In this document: positions 18,306 to 27,582 of the stretch, piece after piece | Layout: every line of letters begins with the position of its first letter | Numbering within the stretch: position 1 is the first letter of the stretch | Source of the DNA: Mucilaginibacter ginsenosidivorax | GTDB lineage: Bacteria > Bacteroidota > Bacteroidia > Sphingobacteriales > Sphingobacteriaceae | DNA: 64,000 nt | Assembly: GCF_007971525.1 (NCBI RefSeq) | Contig: NZ_CP042437.1 | Coordinates: 5,146,001 to 5,210,000, forward strand | Direction of reading: 5' to 3' | Position numbers and translations under genes: made by a program | Notes under the pieces: generated by a model | Told to the model about the DNA's origin: nothing | Databases searched by the model: none | Seen by the model: the letters and a program-made list of their open reading frames with translations, nothing else

Positions 18306-18322
18306 TGCCTGTAGTTTACAAT
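18306..18322. repeat. Right 17-bp inverted repeat flanking the TIR-Hsp70 gene
   Basis: TGCCTGTAGTTTACAAT, exact reverse complement of 15187-15203, 147 nt upstream of the TIR-Hsp70 start codon. The pair may mark the ends of a mobile or recombined segment, or be two oppositely oriented copies of a genomic repeat. Confidence 0.6.
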
Positions 18323-18618
18323 CACAATAATCTGGTTATATATTCACCCCACCAGCAAATCACGATTTTGTCGTAAACCCTAACCCTCAATTCCCCCATC
18401 CCCGTTAGCGATTGAAACGGATACCGGCCTGCATCTAATGCCTTGTGCGCGTATGAGTGTAAAGCGCGGGCCGCAGGCAACGGCGGGAAAGAGTCAAGAG
18501 ATTAGAATCAAGAATCAAGAAGCTGCTGCCCGGCGTTAGGTACGCAAGGATGCAATTATTTCCTTTGTTTTCCGGTGGAAAGGTTCATTAATAGATGCTT
18601 CCTTCGTCAGCATGACAA
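18323..18618. other. Non-coding spacer with GC-rich structured stretch
   Basis: No gene is seen. From about 18400 to 18485 the sequence becomes GC-rich (CCCCGTTAGCGATTGAAACG onward) with a possible GGCCTGC/GCAGGCC-type pairing between 18427 and 18478. A low-complexity GAATCAAGAATCAAG stretch (about 18490-18520), of the type also seen at 31411, follows. It probably belongs to dispersed intergenic repeats. Confidence 0.4.
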
Positions 18619-18775
18619 GTTAAAAAACAGAAGTCATCCCGAACTTGTTTCGGGATCCCATAGGACAGGTGACCCACATGAAGTACACTTAGCATGTGGG
18701 ATGCCGAAACAAGTTCGCCATGACATTGGAAATAAGTCGTTGTCATTTCAGCTTCATAATTTCGCGAAATTTTAC
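18619..18775. repeat. 157-bp dispersed palindromic repeat, copy 1
   Basis: Nearly identical to 33856-34012 and of the same length, 157 bp. It contains an outer imperfect 23-bp inverted repeat (GTCATCCCGAACTTGTTTCG facing its complement 60 nt on) and an inner CCACATG/CATGTGG stem, so it folds into a long two-step hairpin. The second copy sits at a gene 3' end, as this one does: it ends 38 nt beyond the stop of mlaD. This is a REP/MITE-like element; frames read through it give spurious HPELVSGSH-type peptides. Confidence 0.9.
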
Positions 18776-18812
18776 GGGCTCACCATGACGGCCCTTTTTT
18801 ACAATGTCATAC

Positions 18813-19808
18813 CTATTGCCCCGCCTTCTTCAAACTATCGGCCTTCGCCTTTTTGGCTTTGTCCTTAAAAAAGCCTTTCAGGAAAAAGTTGTGTTGGGCG
18901 GCTTCCAGGTCGTCGTTGAGTTTTATGGAGCTTTGTTGCAGGTTATCAAGGGTGGTTTGTACTTTAACGGCGGCTTTGGGGTCGTTTAGCAGTACGCCGA
19001 GGGCGTTGTCGGTACGGTTGAGTTTGTCGCTGGCTTTGTTCAGGTTGTTGGTGAGGGTGCTGGCGTTGTTGGCTGCTTGCTGCAGCTGGTTTACGGCCTG
19101 GCGAATGTGGTTAAAGGTAGCCGTATCGGTAAGTATTTTATCTGCTAAACCGCCTTTGGTGTTTAGCTTATTGCTAAATGCGTTTAGCTGGGCGGCCATT
19201 AGCGCGGCGCTTTGGGTGGCTGTTTGCAGGTTTTTCATGGCGGCGCGCAGTTGCAGGGCCATGGTATTATCGGCCATGAGTGCGCCAACGGTGCCTTTGC
19301 CTTGTAAAATCTGGTGGCTAAGGGTTTTAAAGTCGCCGGTTATGGCCAGCAGGTTTTGGTTGTTATCCTGCAGGGTTTTCATGATATCATCTGTGGATAG
19401 CAGTTTTTCGGCTTGTAGTACATCGCCATCCTGTACTTCGGGGGCCTGGGGGCTGCCGCCGTCAATCACGATGATCTTGTTGCCTATTAGTCCGTCGCTG
19501 CTTATTTTGGCCTGCGCGTTGCGGTGGATGTATTGCTGGGTAGCCTGGTCAACACTCATGGATACCCGCACCTGCGACGGGCCTTCAAAGCGCACGGCGC
19601 TGATGGTGCCCACCTTTACGCCCGAAAACCAAACGTTGTTGCCTTTTTTAAGCCCGGCCACATCGCCAAAAACCGAACTAAGGTGAATGTTTTTTACAAA
19701 CGCTTTTTGCTGGCCGCCAAGCGTGAAGATGCCGAGGATGAACAGGATAAGACCGAGGCCCAAAAACAGGCCTACGATGATTGCTCTTTTATTTTCTGAT
19801 GCGTCCAT
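18813..19808 (-). CDS. mlaD: MlaD-family MCE-domain lipid-transport protein
   Basis: A 331-residue protein with one N-terminal membrane helix (about 9-30) followed by an MCE domain at about 38-115 (VFGDVAGLKKGNNVWFSGVKVG and DGLIGNKIIVIDGG). A long helical region (about 150-310) follows, rich in Asn, Gln and Ala, consistent with a coiled-coil needle. MCE proteins form hexameric channels for phospholipid transfer between the inner and outer membranes with the MlaE permease and MlaF ATPase. It is the last gene of mlaE-mlaF-mlaD, 24 nt after mlaF. No mlaA, mlaB or mlaC is adjacent, which is common in Bacteroidota. Confidence 0.92.
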   Translation of the reverse strand: MDASENKRAIIVGLFLGLGLILFILGIFTLGGQQKAFVKNIHLSSVFGDVAGLKKGNNVWFSGVKVGTISAVRFEGPSQVRVSMSVDQATQQYIHRNAQAKISSDGLIGNKIIVIDGGSPQAPEVQDGDVLQAEKLLSTDDIMKTLQDNNQNLLAITGDFKTLSHQILQGKGTVGALMADNTMALQLRAAMKNLQTATQSAALMAAQLNAFSNKLNTKGGLADKILTDTATFNHIRQAVNQLQQAANNASTLTNNLNKASDKLNRTDNALGVLLNDPKAAVKVQTTLDNLQQSSIKLNDDLEAAQHNFFLKGFFKDKAKKAKADSLKKAGQ

Positions 19809-19832
19809 AATAATGGTATAATATCTTTTTTG

Positions 19833-20606
19833 TTATTGGATAAAGTTATAGTCGTAAAATGGTTTAACACGGCTGTCGTTGGTATCAAATACCTCGTCGA
19901 AACTGCCGGTGCGCTGAAACTGACCGTCTAAGAGCATCGCAATGCGGTCGCCGGTTTGTTTGGCGCAGGTTAAATCATGTGTAATAATGATAGACGAGGT
20001 GTTGAAGCGTTGCTGTACCTCGTTAATCAGGTCGTTAATCTCGATGCAGGTAATAGGGTCAAGGCCGGCGGTAGGCTCATCATACAGCATAATTTCGGGG
20101 TTCAGGATAAGCGTACGGGCAATGCCTATGCGCTTGCGCTGCCCGCCCGAAAGCTCGGATGGCATCTGGTTAATGGTTTGCGACAGGCCGACGGCATCAA
20201 GCACGGTTTCAACCGCGGTATCAATTTCCTGGCGGCTGATGCCCTTGCGGTTGCGTACCAGCGGGAACTCGAGGTTTTTGCGCACCGTCATGCTATCGTA
20301 CAAAGCGCTGTTCTGGAACGAGAAACCGATGCGGATGCGCAGCTCCTGTAATTCCTTTTCGCTGATGTTGGCGTAGTTATGGCCCAAAACGCTTATTTCG
20401 CCTTTATCGGGCGTTAGCAAACCGGATATGATTTTTATTAATACAGATTTACCGGTACCCGAGCGGCCCAATACCACCAGGTTTTCGCCCTGGTACAGGT
20501 CCAGGTCGATACCGCGCAGCACGTGGTAATCTTCAAAGGCTTTTTCAAGCCCCCGGATGGTGATAACAGGGTTGTTATGGTCGGCCTTTACAATTTTCTT
20601 TTCCAT
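19833..20606 (-). CDS. mlaF: MlaF-family ABC transporter ATPase
   Basis: A 257-residue ABC ATPase with Walker A GRSGTGKS (47-54), Q-loop near 98, signature LSGGQRKR (152-159), Walker B IMLYDEPTAGLD (172-183) and H-loop histidine 210. The YDEPTAGLDP form and the extended C-terminus are typical of the Mla/Ttg2A ATPases that power MCE lipid transport. It begins 10 nt after mlaE ends. Confidence 0.94.
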   Translation of the reverse strand: MEKKIVKADHNNPVITIRGLEKAFEDYHVLRGIDLDLYQGENLVVLGRSGTGKSVLIKIISGLLTPDKGEISVLGHNYANISEKELQELRIRIGFSFQNSALYDSMTVRKNLEFPLVRNRKGISRQEIDTAVETVLDAVGLSQTINQMPSELSGGQRKRIGIARTLILNPEIMLYDEPTAGLDPITCIEINDLINEVQQRFNTSSIIITHDLTCAKQTGDRIAMLLDGQFQRTGSFDEVFDTNDSRVKPFYDYNFIQ

Positions 20607-20616
20607 GCTAAATCGA

Positions 20617-21426
20617 TTAACGGAACCAGCTGGTTATCTGTACAATAATTACTTCTTCAATAAACACCAGGAACATGGCGGTAACCACAGCGCCGTTGGC
20701 GGCCTTGCCCACACCCTCGGTACCTTTGCTGCTGTTATAGCCCTGGTAGCAGCCCACAATGCCTATGGTAAACCCAAATACAATGGATTTGATAAGCGAG
20801 GCCACAAAATCGGTATACGTGAGCGGATCAAAAAACTCCTGTATAAAGGTTGTCCAGGTGGTGCCCTCGTTTTGGGCAACATTTAAATAGCCGCCAAACA
20901 TGGCAATAAAACCGGTATAGGTAGATAGAATAGGGATAGTAAGCGTAGTGGCCAGTACCCGGGTGCACACCAGGTATTTAAAAGGTTTGGTGCCCGATAC
21001 CTCCATGGCATCAATCTGCTCGGTTACCCGCATAGAACCCAGCTCGGCACCAATGCCCGAACCTACCTTGCCCGATGCAATAAGCGCCGTCACCAACGGC
21101 GCCAGCGCCCGCATAATGGCTATAGATACCAGCGATGGCAGCCATGATGTAGCTCCAAACTGCGACAGCGAGGGGCGCGATTGCTTGGTAAATATAAGCC
21201 CTACAATAAAGCCGGTTACCGTAATAAGGGTAAAGGAGCGCACGCCAACTTCATAACACTGGCGCATAACCTCTTTAAACTCAAAAGGGGGCATAAAGGC
21301 CTCCCTGAAGAAGCGCAGGATAAACTGGTTTATGCGGTACAGGCTTATCAGGAAGTCGGTAATGCTTTGCTTAAACTTGTTTACCCTTTTGCGTATGGTA
21401 GGTTTGGTGCTTTGTGCGGTATCCAT
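20617..21426 (-). CDS. mlaE: MlaE-family permease
   Basis: A 269-residue inner-membrane permease of the MlaE/YrbE family, with about five to six membrane segments and the conserved family stretch AELGSMRVTEQIDAMEVSG (about residues 128-146). It forms the membrane channel on which MlaF and MlaD assemble. First gene of the minus-strand mlaEFD operon; its promoter must lie in the 21427-22021 spacer. Confidence 0.95.
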   Translation of the reverse strand: MDTAQSTKPTIRKRVNKFKQSITDFLISLYRINQFILRFFREAFMPPFEFKEVMRQCYEVGVRSFTLITVTGFIVGLIFTKQSRPSLSQFGATSWLPSLVSIAIMRALAPLVTALIASGKVGSGIGAELGSMRVTEQIDAMEVSGTKPFKYLVCTRVLATTLTIPILSTYTGFIAMFGGYLNVAQNEGTTWTTFIQEFFDPLTYTDFVASLIKSIVFGFTIGIVGCYQGYNSSKGTEGVGKAANGAVVTAMFLVFIEEVIIVQITSWFR

Positions 21427-21503
21427 TAATTATGTAATGATTTGATCCATCTTTGTTTATACCGTGTTCTACAACAAATATCCGGTAATTGTTTTGATAG
21501 TTG

Positions 21504-21623
21504 TGAGTTCTGAGTCTTGAGTTTTAAGTCTTAAGCCTTAAGTCAAAAGTTCTAAGTCCTTAACATTTATCAAAACACTGCAAGTTTCCGGCCCGGGACT
21601 TCGGACTCAAGACTCAGAACTCA
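21504..21623. repeat. Long inverted repeat of GAGTCTTGAG-type low-complexity sequence
   Basis: A 19-bp perfect inverted repeat (21504-21522 with 21605-21623) built of GAGTTCTGAGTCTTGAGT-like words, with further TTTTAAGTCTTAAG copies in the loop. It lies in the divergent spacer between mlaE and the AraC gene (21427-22021), which otherwise holds only AT-rich non-coding sequence. Similar word-repeat islands occur near 18490 and 31411. Confidence 0.7.
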
Positions 21624-22021
21624 AGACTTAAAACCGAACCCTTAAACAAACTGACCCAAAAGGTTAAAAGTTAAAAATTAACCCGGATGCAAACCTAAAA
21701 GTTAAAATTTATACCTGTGTAAGTTAGGTTTAAAAAAAGCGTTATTTTTTTGTAATTTTTTGTCGCTTTTTTATGGCTTTTGTAGAAACTAATTACGCAT
21801 TTGTATGAATTAATTAAACATTTGTAAGCGGTTTTTGATGGATACCGGGCCTTTTAAGTCGGTTTTGAAATAATTTTTTAACCGGTAGCAAACTTTTGCT
21901 GGTGTCTGAGGCGATGAATTTTGTAGTAAACAACTACCAAAAACTTATAAAAATGTAAAATATTTGATATCGTGATGTTAAATATGTATCATTGAACGCC
22001 TTTTTATAACCGGTTCAAATT

Positions 22022-22900
22022 ATGATCACCAATAATGTAATGCGCGAGATTACGCCGCTAACACCCAGCGATTGTTTTACCATTTTTTCGAGGGTTAAAA
22101 AGAAGTTTGATTTTCCGCTGCATTACCACGACGAGTACGAATTAAACCTGATTATCAATGCCAAAGGCGCCAAACGTGTTGTAGGCGGGCATATTGAGAT
22201 GATAGACGAGCTGGAGCTTGCATTAATAGGCCCCAACCTGTACCATGCCTGGTTTACCCATCAATGCCAAAGCGAGGAAATTACCGAGGTAACCATCCAG
22301 TTTCATAAGGATTTGTTTGATGAAAAACTACTGAAACGCAACCAGTTAAGTTTTGTAAAAAGCATGTTGGAGCGGTCGCAGCGGGGCATCGTATTTTCGC
22401 CCGATACCATCATTGCTTTACGTGAGCGTATCCAGGGACTTGATAAAAAGAGTGGCTTTGATTCGGTGCTGGAGTTGATGTCGATACTGCATGATCTGTC
22501 TATCTCCCGTAATATGAAAATGTTATCAGATCCCAGCTTTGCCAACGATAAATTTTATTACAACAGCCGCCGTATTGAGAAAGTGTTTGAGCACATGAAC
22601 ATCAACTACAACAAGCAGGTAACCCTTGCCGAGGTAGCTAAAATAGCCAATATGCCCGAGGCATCGTTCAGCAGGTTTATTAAAAAACGCACCGGTAAAA
22701 CCTTCATTGACAGCCTGAACGAGATTCGCCTGGGCCACGCCTCCCGTATGCTGATCGACTCGACAGCTACCGTGGCCGAGATTGCTTATAAATGCGGTTT
22801 CAACAATATCTCCAACTTTAACCGCATTTTTAAACGCAAAAAGCTGTGCATCCCCAAAGAATTCAGGGAAACTTATACCGGGAACAGGGTGTTTATTTAA
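22022..22900 (+). CDS. AraC-family transcriptional regulator (cupin plus HTH)
   Basis: A 292-residue regulator. The N-terminal cupin-like sensor domain (about 25-110) carries FPLHYHDEYELNLI; the C-terminal AraC/XylS double helix-turn-helix runs about 185-290 (VTLAEVAKIANMPEASFSRF and IAYKCGFNNISNFNRIF). It lies just upstream of the mannobiose-type gene set on the same strand and is its most likely sugar-responsive activator. Confidence 0.93.
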   Translation: MITNNVMREITPLTPSDCFTIFSRVKKKFDFPLHYHDEYELNLIINAKGAKRVVGGHIEMIDELELALIGPNLYHAWFTHQCQSEEITEVTIQFHKDLFDEKLLKRNQLSFVKSMLERSQRGIVFSPDTIIALRERIQGLDKKSGFDSVLELMSILHDLSISRNMKMLSDPSFANDKFYYNSRRIEKVFEHMNINYNKQVTLAEVAKIANMPEASFSRFIKKRTGKTFIDSLNEIRLGHASRMLIDSTATVAEIAYKCGFNNISNFNRIFKRKKLCIPKEFRETYTGNRVFI

Positions 22901-22930
22901 TTTGAGAATTTGAAAATGTCCTGAAAGTAA

Positions 22931-22962
22931 CTTGGATAGATTTTGTAATTTTGGTATATTTG
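22931..22962 (+). promoter_or_regulatory. Candidate Bacteroidota promoter for the symporter-GH130 operon
   Basis: CTTG at 22931-22934, 20 nt spacer, then TATATTTG at 22955-22962, which matches the Bacteroidota -33/-7 arrangement (TTTG, 19-21 nt, TAnnTTTG). The start site would be near 22968, giving a leader of about 315 nt before the symporter. The leader (to 23282) contains AGAATTTGA/ATTCTGAAAATTC imperfect inverted words and no gene. Confidence 0.45.
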
Positions 22963-23282
22963 TATATATCCTAAGGTGGTTGTTCTCCGCCGGTTTATCA
23001 TAGTCTTTTTTTTGAAAAACAGCATTTGTGCTTCATCGCGTCAATTGGCCGATGTATCTGTCTCGATACAGGCCTGCTTAACCACGATTATTTGCGATAA
23101 ATAAAATAATAGGTTAAAAAAGTATTATAAAAATAGCTTTTATAAACCCACTTTTGAATACACCAATTATGATCAGGATTTGCAGAATTTGAGAATTTAT
23201 AGAATTTGAAAATATCGAGGTTTTCAAATCATCAGTATTCTGAAAATTCCTAAATTCTGAAAATTCTGATTCCGACAAAAAA

Positions 23283-25115
23283 ATGAAGCTACACTTAGTA
23301 GATATCGCCATCATCGTTCTGTACCTGCTGAGCACCATTTTTATTGGTTTATGGTACCGTAAAAAAGCCCGCGAAAACAAGGAAAGTTACATGCTTGGCG
23401 GCAAGTCGCTGCCCTGGTACAAGCTGGGTTTAAGCGATGCCTCGGATATGTTTGATATCAGCGGCACCATGTGGATGGTAAGCCTGTGCTTTGTATACGG
23501 CATGAAAAGCATCTGGATACCATGGTTATGGCCCGTATTTAACCAGGTGTTTTTGATGATGTACCTGTCGCGCTGGCTGCGCCGTTCCAATGCTGCAACC
23601 GGCGCCGAATGGCTGGCCACCCGTTTTGGTAAAACGGGCACCTGGGTGGCGGCCTCACAAATGGTAGTCATCGCCTTTGCGTTGTTAAGTTGTTTTGGTT
23701 TCCTGGCTTACGGGTTCATCGGGCTGGGTAAATTCATCGAAATATTTATCCCCTGGGACTTGGTGAAAAGCTATGTGCCCTTTAACGTGGCCCCGCAATA
23801 TGTACCGCATGTTTATGGTATCATATTCACGTTGTTTGCCATGTTTTATTCCATTTTAGGCGGAATGCATAGCATTGTTTTGGGCGACATGGTTAAGTAT
23901 GGCGTGATGACGGTTGCCTGTATCTGGATAGGGTTCATCGCTGCCCATAAACTGACCGACCATAGCCTCAATGTACCCGATGGTTGGTTTAGTCCGTTTT
24001 TTGGCACCCACCTGAATATGAACTGGTCGGGCATTATTACCGAGGTAAACAAAAAGATAAAAGACGATGGCTACTCGCTTTTCGGGTTGTTTTTTATGAT
24101 GATGACCTTCAAGGGCTTTTTCGCGGCCCTGGCGGGGCCTGCACCCAATTATGATATGCAGAAGATATTGTCAACCCGCTCGCCCGAGGATGCCAGTAAA
24201 ATGAGCGGTTTTGTCAATATTGTTTTGCTGCCCATCAGGTATTCGCTCATTGTAAGCCTCACCATTTTAGGTTTAATCTACTATCACCAAATGAACCTGA
24301 AGGATGCCACCGGCGATATCGATTTTGAACGGATATTACCGGCAGTTATCAATAATTTTTTACCGGCTGGTCTTGTAGGCCTGTTGCTGGCCGGTTTATT
24401 AGGCGCCTTCATGAGCACCTTTAGCGGCACCATGAACGCGGCACAGGCATATATAGTTAACGATATATACCTCAAATACGTTAACCCGGCTGCATCCAAC
24501 AAAAACACTATCACCATGAATTACCTGGTGGGCATCATTGTGGTAGCTATAGGGGTTATCCTTGGCTTTTTTGCACATAACGTAAATACGGTGCTGCAAT
24601 GGATCGTTTCGGCACTATATGGGGGCTATGTAGCATCAAACGTATTAAAGTGGCATTGGTGGCGCTTTAATGCCGGCGGCTTTTTCTGGGGAATGCTTTC
24701 AGGCATTTTGTCGGCAATGGTATTCTCTTTGTATATATCCAATAACGAATTATTGTACTGGTTCCCGGTATTGTTCCTTATCTCGCTGGCCGGTTCGGTT
24801 ATAGGATCGCTGGCAACGGAGCCTACAGATATAGTGGTGTTAAAGGCCTTCTACAGCAACGTACGTCCCTGGGGTTTTTGGGAGCCGGTAAAAAAACTGG
24901 TAATGGCCGATGACGAAAGTTTTGCACCCAATAAAAACTTTAAGCTTAACATGTTCAACGTAGTTATAGGTACAATTACCCAGCTATGCCTCACTATATT
25001 GCCCATGTACCTTATCCTCAACCAAAAACTGCCTTTGGCGGTTACCATAGGCTTACTGGCAATCACGATGCTGATCCTGAAAAAAACCTGGTGGAATAAA
25101 CTAAAAGAATATTGA
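23283..25115 (+). CDS. Sodium:solute symporter family protein, probably (manno)disaccharide uptake
   Basis: A 610-residue inner-membrane protein of the SSS family with about 13-14 membrane helices. Family features include the start LVDIAIIVLYLLSTIFIGLWYRKK, GGKSLPWYKLGLSDASDMFD and the glycine-rich GLLGAFMSTFSGTMNAAQAYIVNDIY region. It is the first gene of a run whose next gene starts 13 nt later and encodes a mannosylglucose phosphorylase, so the likely cargo is mannobiose or another beta-mannoside. That substrate is inferred from context. Confidence 0.93.
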   Translation: MKLHLVDIAIIVLYLLSTIFIGLWYRKKARENKESYMLGGKSLPWYKLGLSDASDMFDISGTMWMVSLCFVYGMKSIWIPWLWPVFNQVFLMMYLSRWLRRSNAATGAEWLATRFGKTGTWVAASQMVVIAFALLSCFGFLAYGFIGLGKFIEIFIPWDLVKSYVPFNVAPQYVPHVYGIIFTLFAMFYSILGGMHSIVLGDMVKYGVMTVACIWIGFIAAHKLTDHSLNVPDGWFSPFFGTHLNMNWSGIITEVNKKIKDDGYSLFGLFFMMMTFKGFFAALAGPAPNYDMQKILSTRSPEDASKMSGFVNIVLLPIRYSLIVSLTILGLIYYHQMNLKDATGDIDFERILPAVINNFLPAGLVGLLLAGLLGAFMSTFSGTMNAAQAYIVNDIYLKYVNPAASNKNTITMNYLVGIIVVAIGVILGFFAHNVNTVLQWIVSALYGGYVASNVLKWHWWRFNAGGFFWGMLSGILSAMVFSLYISNNELLYWFPVLFLISLAGSVIGSLATEPTDIVVLKAFYSNVRPWGFWEPVKKLVMADDESFAPNKNFKLNMFNVVIGTITQLCLTILPMYLILNQKLPLAVTIGLLAITMLILKKTWWNKLKEY

Positions 25116-25128
25116 TAAACTAACCCCT

Positions 25129-26304
25129 ATGACCCCTGAATTTAAACAAAGGCTGGCCCTGCTACAACAAGAACAGCAACAACTCATAAACCAGCCAAAC
25201 CAGGTAGCCGGTACCGGCAATGGTGTTTTTAACCGCTATAAAAACCCGGTGCTTACCGCCGCACATACCCCCATCAACTGGCGGTATGATTTGAATCCCG
25301 AAACCAATCCGTACCTGATGGAGCGCTTTGGCATTAACGCCGCGTTTAATGCCGGGGCTATTAAATTCAATAACAAATACCTGATGGTGGTTAGGGTAGA
25401 GGGGGCAGACCGTAAATCGTTTTTTGCTGTAGCCGAAAGCGCTGATGGCGTCAGCAATTTTACTTTTTGGGATTACCCAATCAACCTGCCACAAACCCGG
25501 GAGCCGGATACCAATGTGTATGATATGCGCCTTACCCTGCACCAGGATGGCTACATATACGGCTTGTTTTGTACCGAAAGACGCGACCCGGCCGCCCCGG
25601 CTTATGATCAATCAATGGCCATAGCGGCCTGCGGTATAACCCGTACCAAAGATATGTTGAATTGGGAGCGCCTGCCCGATTTGAAAACCAACTCGCCCCA
25701 GCAACGCAACGTGGTATTGCACCCCGAGTTTGTGCATGGAAAATACGCCCTGTACACCCGTCCGCAGGATGGTTTTATCAGCGCGGGTACCGGCGGCGGC
25801 ATCGGCTTTGGCTTAGCCGAAACAATGGAAAATGCTGTAATAGACCAGGAAACCATCATCGATAATAAAAACTACCATACTGTTTACGAAGCCAAAAACG
25901 GGCAAGGCCCAACACCCATTAAGACCGACAGGGGCTGGCTGCACCTGGCACATGGTGTACGTAACACTGCTGCCGGCCTGCGTTATGTACTGTACATGTT
26001 TATGACCGACCTAAATGACCTGACCAAAGTTTTGCACAAACCAGGAGGGTATTTGTTGGCACCCGAGGGTGGGGAACGTATTGGCGATGTATCAAACGTG
26101 GTTTTTTGCAACGGTTGGATTGCCGATGAAGATGGTTCGGTGTATATTTACTATGCATCGTCAGATACCCGTATGCACGTGGCTACCACTACGGTTGATA
26201 AGTTGATTGACTATGTAGTGAATACACCGGCAGATGGCTTTAAGTCGTCAACTTCGGTAGATGCAATTTATGGGATTATTGATAGGAATAAAGAGATCGC
26301 TTAG
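25129..26304 (+). CDS. GH130 4-O-beta-D-mannosyl-D-glucose phosphorylase
   Basis: A 391-residue cytoplasmic enzyme (no signal peptide) of glycoside hydrolase family 130, subfamily 1 type. It is expected to phosphorolyse mannosyl-beta-1,4-glucose to mannose 1-phosphate and glucose. Landmarks are NPVLTAAHTPINWRYDLNP (39-57), ERFGINAAFNAGAIKF (65-80) and VYDMRLTLHQDG (130-141), in which D132 corresponds to the catalytic acid of the Bacteroides enzyme, then RPQDGFISAGTGGGIGFG. It sits directly before a 2-epimerase gene, the pairing known from the Bacteroides mannan pathway, where the epimerase makes this enzyme's substrate. Confidence 0.94.
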   Translation: MTPEFKQRLALLQQEQQQLINQPNQVAGTGNGVFNRYKNPVLTAAHTPINWRYDLNPETNPYLMERFGINAAFNAGAIKFNNKYLMVVRVEGADRKSFFAVAESADGVSNFTFWDYPINLPQTREPDTNVYDMRLTLHQDGYIYGLFCTERRDPAAPAYDQSMAIAACGITRTKDMLNWERLPDLKTNSPQQRNVVLHPEFVHGKYALYTRPQDGFISAGTGGGIGFGLAETMENAVIDQETIIDNKNYHTVYEAKNGQGPTPIKTDRGWLHLAHGVRNTAAGLRYVLYMFMTDLNDLTKVLHKPGGYLLAPEGGERIGDVSNVVFCNGWIADEDGSVYIYYASSDTRMHVATTTVDKLIDYVVNTPADGFKSSTSVDAIYGIIDRNKEIA

Positions 26305-26349
26305 AAACCTGGGCTTTAGCCTCGGTAACTTAGCGGTAGATTACAACCG

Positions 26350-27582
26350 ATGAAAATACATATATACAGGGATGGCCCCGAAATACTATTGCCTATTCTC
26401 CAGGCCGAGCTTATCGCCGAGTTGGATAACATAGTTACCTACTGGCAAAAATATACACCCGACGAAACGCACGGCGGCTTTTTAGGTCGGGTAGATAACA
26501 ACAATAATGCTACCGCCCATGCACCCAAAGGGTCCGTATTAAACGCAAGGATACTGTGGAGCTTTTCGGCGGCTTTTAACCTGCAACATGATGATGCAGC
26601 GTTGCAAATGGCGCACCGGGCTTATGAGTACATCTGCAGGTATTTTATCGATCCTGAATTTGGCGGGGTATACTGGTTGGTTGATTATAAAGGCGAAAAA
26701 TTGGATACCAAAAAACAGGTGTATGCCAGTGCATTTACCATTTACGCGCTGACTGAATACTATAAGGCTTCGGGCTTACAGGAAGCCAGGGATCGGGCTA
26801 TCAGCCTATATCATTTACTGGTTAAAAAAAGCTATCATGCTGACAAAACGGGCTATATGGAGGCCTTTACCCGCGACTGGCAGCCCATTGCCGACCTGCG
26901 GCTGAGCGCTAAGGATGCCAACGAAAAAAAGACCATGAACACCCATTTGCATGTATTGGAAGCTTACACCAACCTATACCGCATTTGGCCGGATAAGAAG
27001 CTGAGGATTCAAATACAAACGTTGATAGGCAATTTTTTTGATCATTTTATCAACCCGGAAACCAATCACCTGGTGTTATTTTTTGATGAAGACTGGAACC
27101 AAAAATCAGCCACTGTATCATACGGGCATGATATTGAAGCTACCTGGCTTTTGCTGGAAGCCGCCGAAATAATAAATGACATTGAATGGGAAGAAGATAT
27201 TGAAGAAATTTGCATACAGGTAGCCGACGCTACCATTGAAGGTTTGGACACAGACGGCGGCTTATGGTACGAATATGAACCAGCCGAAGATCGCCTGGTT
27301 AAAGAAAAACATTGGTGGGTACAAGCGGAGGCGATGGTAGGTTTTTTTAATGCGTGGCAGATAAGCCGGGATCAGAAATACCTCGATATAGTTGTAAAAA
27401 ACTGGGCATTTGTAAAAGATAAGATCCTCGATCATCAAAATGGCGAATGGTTTTGGGGACTAAAAGCCGATGGCGGTATAATGCCCGGCGAAGATAAAGT
27501 TGGCCAGTGGAAATGCCCCTATCACAATAGCCGGGCTTGTATACAGATTATTAAACGAATTAACCATAGTACTATCATATGA
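26350..27582 (+). CDS. AGE-family cellobiose/mannobiose 2-epimerase
   Basis: A 410-residue (alpha/alpha)6-barrel epimerase without signal peptide. Family catalytic and binding residues are visible: NTHLHVLEAY with H199/H201, SYGHDIEATW with H260, the WW pair at 322-323 (KHWWVQAE) and PYHNSR with H392. It should turn beta-1,4-mannobiose into mannosyl-glucose for the GH130 phosphorylase 45 nt upstream. Its stop codon overlaps the start of the GH27 gene by 4 nt (ATGA), so the two are translationally coupled. Confidence 0.94.
   Translation: MKIHIYRDGPEILLPILQAELIAELDNIVTYWQKYTPDETHGGFLGRVDNNNNATAHAPKGSVLNARILWSFSAAFNLQHDDAALQMAHRAYEYICRYFIDPEFGGVYWLVDYKGEKLDTKKQVYASAFTIYALTEYYKASGLQEARDRAISLYHLLVKKSYHADKTGYMEAFTRDWQPIADLRLSAKDANEKKTMNTHLHVLEAYTNLYRIWPDKKLRIQIQTLIGNFFDHFINPETNHLVLFFDEDWNQKSATVSYGHDIEATWLLLEAAEIINDIEWEEDIEEICIQVADATIEGLDTDGGLWYEYEPAEDRLVKEKHWWVQAEAMVGFFNAWQISRDQKYLDIVVKNWAFVKDKILDHQNGEWFWGLKADGGIMPGEDKVGQWKCPYHNSRACIQIIKRINHSTII

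Noticed and set aside
15310..18541. Integron-like attC core words (GCCCAAC at 15310, GTTAGGT at 18535) around TIR-Hsp70
   Set aside because: Only single half-sites without the paired inner boxes, and orientation does not fit a cassette.
18575..18868. Frame giving a HPELVSGSH-type peptide, and the similar frame at 33797-34018
   Set aside because: Both are read through the 157-bp palindromic repeat and are artefacts of it.
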